Origin: Prochilodus magdalenae
Lineage: Eukaryota > Chordata > Actinopteri > Characiformes > Prochilodontidae
Direction: 5' to 3'
NCBI GenBank assembly: GCA_024036415.1
Contig: JAMWET010000152.1
Coordinates: forward strand, 117,346 to 181,345
DNA: 64,000 bases
Positions within the stretch are counted from its first letter, which is position 1. Each line of letters opens with the position of its first letter. A program made the translations under genes and the position numbers. Positions 59,556 to 64,000 of this stretch are shown here, piece after piece. The notes under the pieces were generated by a model. The model made no database searches and was not told where the DNA came from. It was given only the letters and a program-made list of their open reading frames with translations.

Positions 59556-60960
59556 TTAAATGAAGTACTTCAGATACAGCGCAACGTCATCAGACAAAAC
59601 ACCCTCAAAGACGTCATGTCCTAGACAAGGTGGGTAACCTGGCCGACACACATCAAAGAATAAAAAAAAAACTGATACTGACTTGAATTGAATGCCTTCC
59701 ACATCAGGTCTTTCTTCAGTCTGGAGGTGATCAACAGCAGAGGTGTAGCTCTCCATGGTGCGCTCCGGTCCACACAGGTTTGGGTCATCACCCTGGAATT
59801 CAGATGGTGTTATCAGGCAGCACCTACAGAAATGTTCTGAGCAACTGAAATTTTCAGAGAAGGCACCAATGCAGTGCGAGCCCAGGTTATCTCCAGCAAT
59901 GTGATATATGGTTCCTGACTGCTGCTTCATCTGTACAATCCTTTCTCCTCCAATTCCTTCAGGTCTGCTGTTAATTCAGTGAGCACCTTAGCATGGCCTT
60001 ATCCTCTGAAATCTTTCTCTCTACACAGTAAAACAAGAGACACGTGGTCTGAGTCAGAGCGCACATGAAGTGGCAAATTAGCAACAGGTCCATAAGCAGC
60101 AGAGCCTGAAGGGTTAACGACTTCAGAGGCATCCTGGTACAGTACTAGCTTCAAATACGATGGATGCTGATCATTAAATCATTGGATCTTAATACCTGAC
60201 CATCACTGGTGTCACCTAGAACATCTGAAGAAGACTTAGCTGAGTGCTCCCCTGACATACAGCTCGTCCACAGATCAGATTCTAACAAGTCTCCCTCACA
60301 GGCAGATACTAGAGAAACCGATCTGTGCTGTCCTCGTCTCTTCCTAAAGATATCTCCTTAGGCTCCACACGGTTGAACACTCTTGAGAATGCTGTCCTCG
60401 TTGGCCCTGCATAACATGTATGGAGCAGATCAGTTCCCCGGACAGACTTACAGACTTTGGTGATGTCCTCATCTGATAATGATGTCATATTTTAGCAGTG
60501 AAGTAAGTTTACTCAAAGTATATGTCTGACTGAACTCATGTCTGATCTGCACCTCCTCAGCGATGTTCTGTATGCTCGAAGCAGGTAGAAGAAACTGAAC
60601 ACATGACTGAGAAGCAGATTCTCTGTGTAATGCACTAACGCTGCTCTCACCTTGAAAACCTTAGCGCATCCTCTCACTGGGCAACTAGCGGCAGGACCTT
60701 CAACAACACGCTCCTTCACGTGCGCTATTAGAGCTTCAGTATCTCTACACTGGCGTTCACACAGCACCAACCCGCATTTCAAATCGGTACCAGCCGCCCC
60801 GACAGGAGCATTAACAGATACACTGTGCCTCCGGTAAAGATCAGCCCTAAACGCTCCATATCTACACAACGTCTTACAGCCGGCTCCACAACACTTCAAT
60901 AAAGAACGGGGATCATTTCAATTAAATTTGCACTGAAGCACACAGAAGCCCTCAGTGTCT
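59556..60960 (-). pseudogene. Broken copy of a multicopy zinc-finger/transposon-like gene
   Basis: Minus-strand pieces follow one protein family that is multicopy in fish. First, 60899-60600: a C2H2-like zinc-finger head (LKCGLVLCERQCRDTEALIA, then HVKERVVEGPAASCPVRGCA, KVFKVRAALVHY). Then 60170-59950 in shifted frames: YLKLVLYQDASEVVNPSGSA, ANLPLHVRSDSDHVSLVLLC and ELTADLKELEEKGL. Then 59930-59556: GTIYHIAGDNLGSHCIGAFS, EHFCRCCLITPSEFQ, VCRPGYPPCLGHDVFEGVLS and DDVALYLKYFI, stop. Motifs GDNLGSH, FCRxC and CLGHDxFEG typify the family, which I believe is transposon-derived; I give no name. Frameshift near 59930 and decayed codons (SVFFLFF) before VCRPG show that it is dead. Confidence 0.65.
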
Positions 60961-61083
60961 TAACAGACTTCCCACAGAAATGACACCTGAACACTTCCCT
61001 AGCCAACCCTGGGTGCAGTTAGCTAGCTAACGTTCAATTAAAAACCCTAGCTAACATTACACCGACGATGTTAGACAAATTCT

Positions 61084-61371
61084 GCCATCTTGTGAAATGA
61101 TGTAGGAGAAGATTAAGTTCTGTCTTGTTGACACAAAGGGGTTGTACAAAGTATTAACACCAGGGGTGCCAATAATTATGGCACAGATGATTTCATGTAA
61201 AATAATTATTTCTTAATGTGGATTTTCCCTACAGACTAAATGCACTTGAATTAAAGGTTGGATTTTTCTCTTTTTTACACCTCTTTTTTGTTGTATTATT
61301 AAAAAAATAATTTATTAGAAGCCTAAGAGCACATCTTAACCAGGGGTGCCAATAATTGTGGAGGGTGGTGT
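61084..61371 (+). mobile_element. Tc1-like 3' end, copy 1
   Basis: Decayed C-terminal transposase codons (ending LTQRGCTKY-like, about 61128-61158) are followed by the 3' UTR and terminal repeat: CACCAGGGGTGCCAATAATT, AATAATTATTTCTTAATGTG and CCAGGGGTGCCAATAATTGT. Only the 3' end is present. Confidence 0.75.
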
Positions 61372-61375
61372 ATAT

Positions 61376-61762
61376 ATACTGCAGAGTGCAGAGGAGAGGA
61401 CCCAGGTCGCTGGATGATGTAGAGAGAATGTGCAAAGAGGAATGGTCAAAGATCCCTCTTTCTGTATTCTCCCATCTTGTGAAACATTATAGCAGAAGAT
61501 TAGGTGCTGTTTTGTTGACACAAGGGGGTTGTACAAAGTATTAACACCAGGGGTGCCAATAATTATGGCACAGATGATTTCATGTAAAATAATTATTTCT
61601 TAATGTGGATTTTCCCCACAGACTAAATGCACTTGAATTAAAGGTTGGATTTTTCTCTTTTTTTCCATCGTGGTCCTATATTATTTTGAAAAAAACTCAA
61701 TTTATGAGAGGCTAAAGATCACATCTTAACCACGGGTGCCAATAATTATGGAGGGCACTGTA
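61376..61762 (+). pseudogene. Tc1-like 3' end, copy 2, with transposase C-terminus
   Basis: Frame to 61544 reads [45 protein letters not shown], the last helix region and C-terminus of a Tc1-like transposase. The 3' UTR and terminal repeat follow and end CCAATAATTATGGAGGGCAC at about 61758. It repeats copy 1 with a spacing of about 387 bp in the same orientation. Confidence 0.8.
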
Positions 61763-61994
61763 TTAAAATCTACTTTATTTTTACCTGTGATTTTTGAATT
61801 CTGACTGTTTATAAATCTATGGATGCCTTAGTGTGTGTGGGGTTTATTGAGGGGTTGTTAGGGTATTCCAGATGTTGCTGAAAATGAATTGAGAGCTTTG
61901 GAGGAACGAGGGATGAAATAACATTTAGAGAAGTGCAGGTCACTTACTTCCTGGGACACTTAAAAAGATAGAAAAGATGAAATGGGAAAAACGA

Positions 61995-62700
61995 TACAGG
62001 GTGGCTGCTAAGGTGTAGCCAGGTGGTTGCTAAGGTGTAGCCAGGTGGTTGATAAGGTGTTGCCAGGTGGTTGATAAGGTGTTGCCAGGTGGTTGATAAG
62101 GTGTAGCCAGGTGGTTGATAAGGTGTTGCCAGGTGGTTGATAAGGTGTTGCCAGGTGGTTGATAAGGTGTTGCTAGATGTTCCTGTGTTATAGGGGGTTT
62201 TGTTATATGGTCTAAAGTGTTGCTTGTCTTGGTGTATGTTAAACTGGTTGTTGGTGATTGCCAAGTGGTTGCTACGATATACCGTGTTGTTGCTATGGTG
62301 TTACTATGTGGTTGCGTTGGCATTCAAGGTGCTTACTAAAAGGTTGCCATCATATCCTAGGTGGTTGCTATAGTGTTGCTAGGTAGTAAAACTTTGGTGT
62401 TAAAAGGTGATTGCTATGACACCCAAGGTGGTTGGTAAAGTGTTACTAGGCTGTTGCTATGGTATCCCATATGTTTGCTGTGGTGTTGCTAGGCAGTTAC
62501 AATGGTATCCCAGGTGGTTGCTATGGTGTTGTTAGGCAGTTGCTATAGTATCCTGGGGGGTTGCTATGGTGTTGCTATGATATCCTCTAGGCAGTCGCTG
62601 TTGTATCTGAGGTGGTTGCTAAGGTGCTGCTAGGCAGTTCCTATAGTGTGAGGGTTGTTTACTGATTGGTTATTGGGTTGCTAAGTGTTAAGTGCTAGGT
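61995..62700. repeat. 22-bp minisatellite grading into degenerate GGTTGCTA repeats
   Basis: Unit GGTGGTTGATAAGGTGTTGC CA, about nine copies at 61995-62190, with GTAGCC/GTTGCC variants. From 62240 to 62700 more divergent units continue (GGTTGCTATGGTGTTGCTAG G). The minus-strand frames of TTWQHLINHLATPYQPPG repeats are artefacts of it. Confidence 0.93.
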
Positions 62701-62711
62701 GATGCTAAAAT

Positions 62712-63222
62712 GATTGGGAGTCCATGGGAAGAACGAGGCATGAATAAACAACACATAGAGGAGTGTGGGTCAGTATGAGTGTGGATTAGAGTTGGGGGGT
62801 CTGTCCTGAGTGGGTAGATGTAGTTTGGAGTCTGTAGGTTACAGAAGACAGTAGGTTTGAATGGAGGTGAAGATGAATGGGAGTCTATGGGAGGAACAAG
62901 GGATGAATAAATGACATATAGAGGAGTGAGGGTCAGTATGTGTGTGGATTAGAGTTGGGGGTCTGTCCTGAGTGGGTAGATGTAGTTTGGAGTCTGTAGG
63001 TTACAGGAGACAGTAGGTTTGAATGGAGGTGAAGATGAATGGGAGTCTATGGGAGGAACGAGGGATGAATAAACGACACATAGAGGAGTGTGGGTCAGTA
63101 TGAGTGTGAATTAGAGTTGGGGGTCTATCCTGAGTAGATGTAGTTTGGTGTGTGTAGGTTACAGGAGACAGTAGGTTTGAATGGAGGTGAAGATGAATGG
63201 GAGTCTATGGGAGGAACACAGG
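62712..63222. repeat. ~160-bp tandem repeat, 3 copies plus
   Basis: GGGAGTCTATGGGAGGAAC recurs at 62716, 62879, 63041 and 63199 (spacing 163, 162, 158). Each unit contains GAGGAGTGTGGGTCAGTATG, GATTAGAGTTGGGGG and TGTAGTTTGGAGTCTGTAGG. High similarity suggests recent expansion. Confidence 0.95.
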
Positions 63223-64000
63223 CTGGTTACTGTATTAATGATATTAATGATTAATGATTAATTAAACTGATTAATAAAGGAAACTAAAGAAGGAGAGGTG
63301 AGTCAGGTGGGCTGCAGGTGGAAGATGAGCAGGTGGAAGGCTGCGGTGGTCCTCTATCCTCTTACTATCTGATACGGCTGTGTGGCGCGTGTGCAGGTGA
63401 GTCTGAACCTGCTGAGGAGTCAGAGTGCTGCAGGTATAACAGTGTTATAAGGACTCTATGAACACAGACCAGGATCTTCACTGCTGCTCTGTTTACTTAC
63501 TGTGACCTTCTGAACCTGAGCAGCCCATCAGAAGCTGATCTGTGGAGTATGAAGCCCCCCGGTAACTGGTGGGAGTCCAGTACTGTGTCTCCTCCCCAAT
63601 ATGGTCTCATTGTTCTACAGAGCTGTTCATGTCAGAGACCCCAACACCTGTAACACCCTCCTACAGCGTACAGGTACACCAGAGGAACAGGCCTGTACTC
63701 TGTGCTCCTGTGACCGCACGCCCTGCAGGTGTATTTCCAGGTACTGTGAAAGGAAAGTCTGAACCAGTGAAATACCACCTCTTATTTCATCGTTGGGGGT
63801 TTGTTATTTGGTTGTATGATCAGTTTGTGAAACTGTAAGAAGCTGATTCTTTATGTTTCCACTGAGTAACAGAACCAGAAACAGGTTCTGACCCGTTTCC
63901 CGCTTTTCTTAATACTGGGTGTTAAATGAAACTGACCCGTCGTACACAGACTGACCTAAATCTACATTTTAATAAGTTTATTAATGATCTAAATCTAAAA
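63223..64000. other. Right edge, possible exon but no firm gene
   Basis: A segment at 63315-63396 has an acceptor-like GGGCTGCAG, an open frame (VEDEQVEGCGGPLSSYYLIR, LCGACAG) and a donor GTGAGT. Family unknown. A frame at 63569-63838 has no domain. Confidence 0.2.

Noticed and set aside
61944..62323. Minus-strand frames with repeated HLATPYQPPG-type peptides
   Set aside because: Produced by the 22-bp minisatellite; no domain and no supporting signals.

Overview
This window looks like genomic DNA of a teleost fish. The signs are several Tc1-like DD34E transposons with different terminal repeats, L2-, jockey/CR1- and L1/Tx1-type LINEs, a solo LTR, many microsatellites and minisatellites, and 174-bp leucine-rich-repeat exons of the kind found in the large fish NLR (NLRC3-like) families. 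I cannot fix the species from sequence alone. Most of the window is transposon remains and AT-rich intergenic DNA. No complete single-copy host gene is visible.

Layout. 1-9.4 kb: an L2-type LINE fragment (+), a 110-bp tandem repeat, a nearly full-length APE/RT LINE on the minus strand with one frameshift, and a deleted Tc1-like element. 9.4-13.5 kb: a decayed L1/Tx1-type LINE (+) followed by a truncated Tc1-like element (-). 13.5-18.3 kb: AT-rich DNA with no recognised gene. 18.3-32.6 kb: an immune-gene region read on the minus strand. A signal-peptide exon, a butyrophilin/MOG-like Ig V exon and a transmembrane exon (32.6-31.1 kb) lie upstream of six NLR-type LRR exons (30.5-18.3 kb). Five are exactly 174 bp with the same intron phase; one is broken. 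No NACHT and no B30.2 exon was found. This cluster is interrupted by Tc1-like copies, a solo LTR with a 5-bp target duplication, and a roughly 5.4-kb unit bounded by inverted repeats around a CpG-containing, unassigned core.

33-39 kb: L2, jockey/CR1-type and L1-type LINE fragments. 39-49 kb: two related 29-bp minisatellites, a shared ~150-bp duplicated segment, a Tc1-like element with both ends (45.4-46.7 kb), and GA tracts. 50 kb: a possible SAMD3-like gene remnant. 53-54 kb: a 30-bp minisatellite, a Tc1 remnant and an L2 tail. 59.5-60.9 kb (-): a broken copy of a multicopy zinc-finger, transposon-like gene. 61-63.2 kb: duplicated Tc1 ends, a 22-bp minisatellite and a 160-bp tandem repeat.

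The only host-type system is the Ig-V/TM plus LRR-exon cluster. Whether this is one membrane receptor gene carrying NLR-type LRRs, or a small Ig receptor beside a decayed NLR tail, cannot be settled from the sequence. The direct splice from the TM exon to the first LRR exon is out of frame, which argues against a simple fusion.
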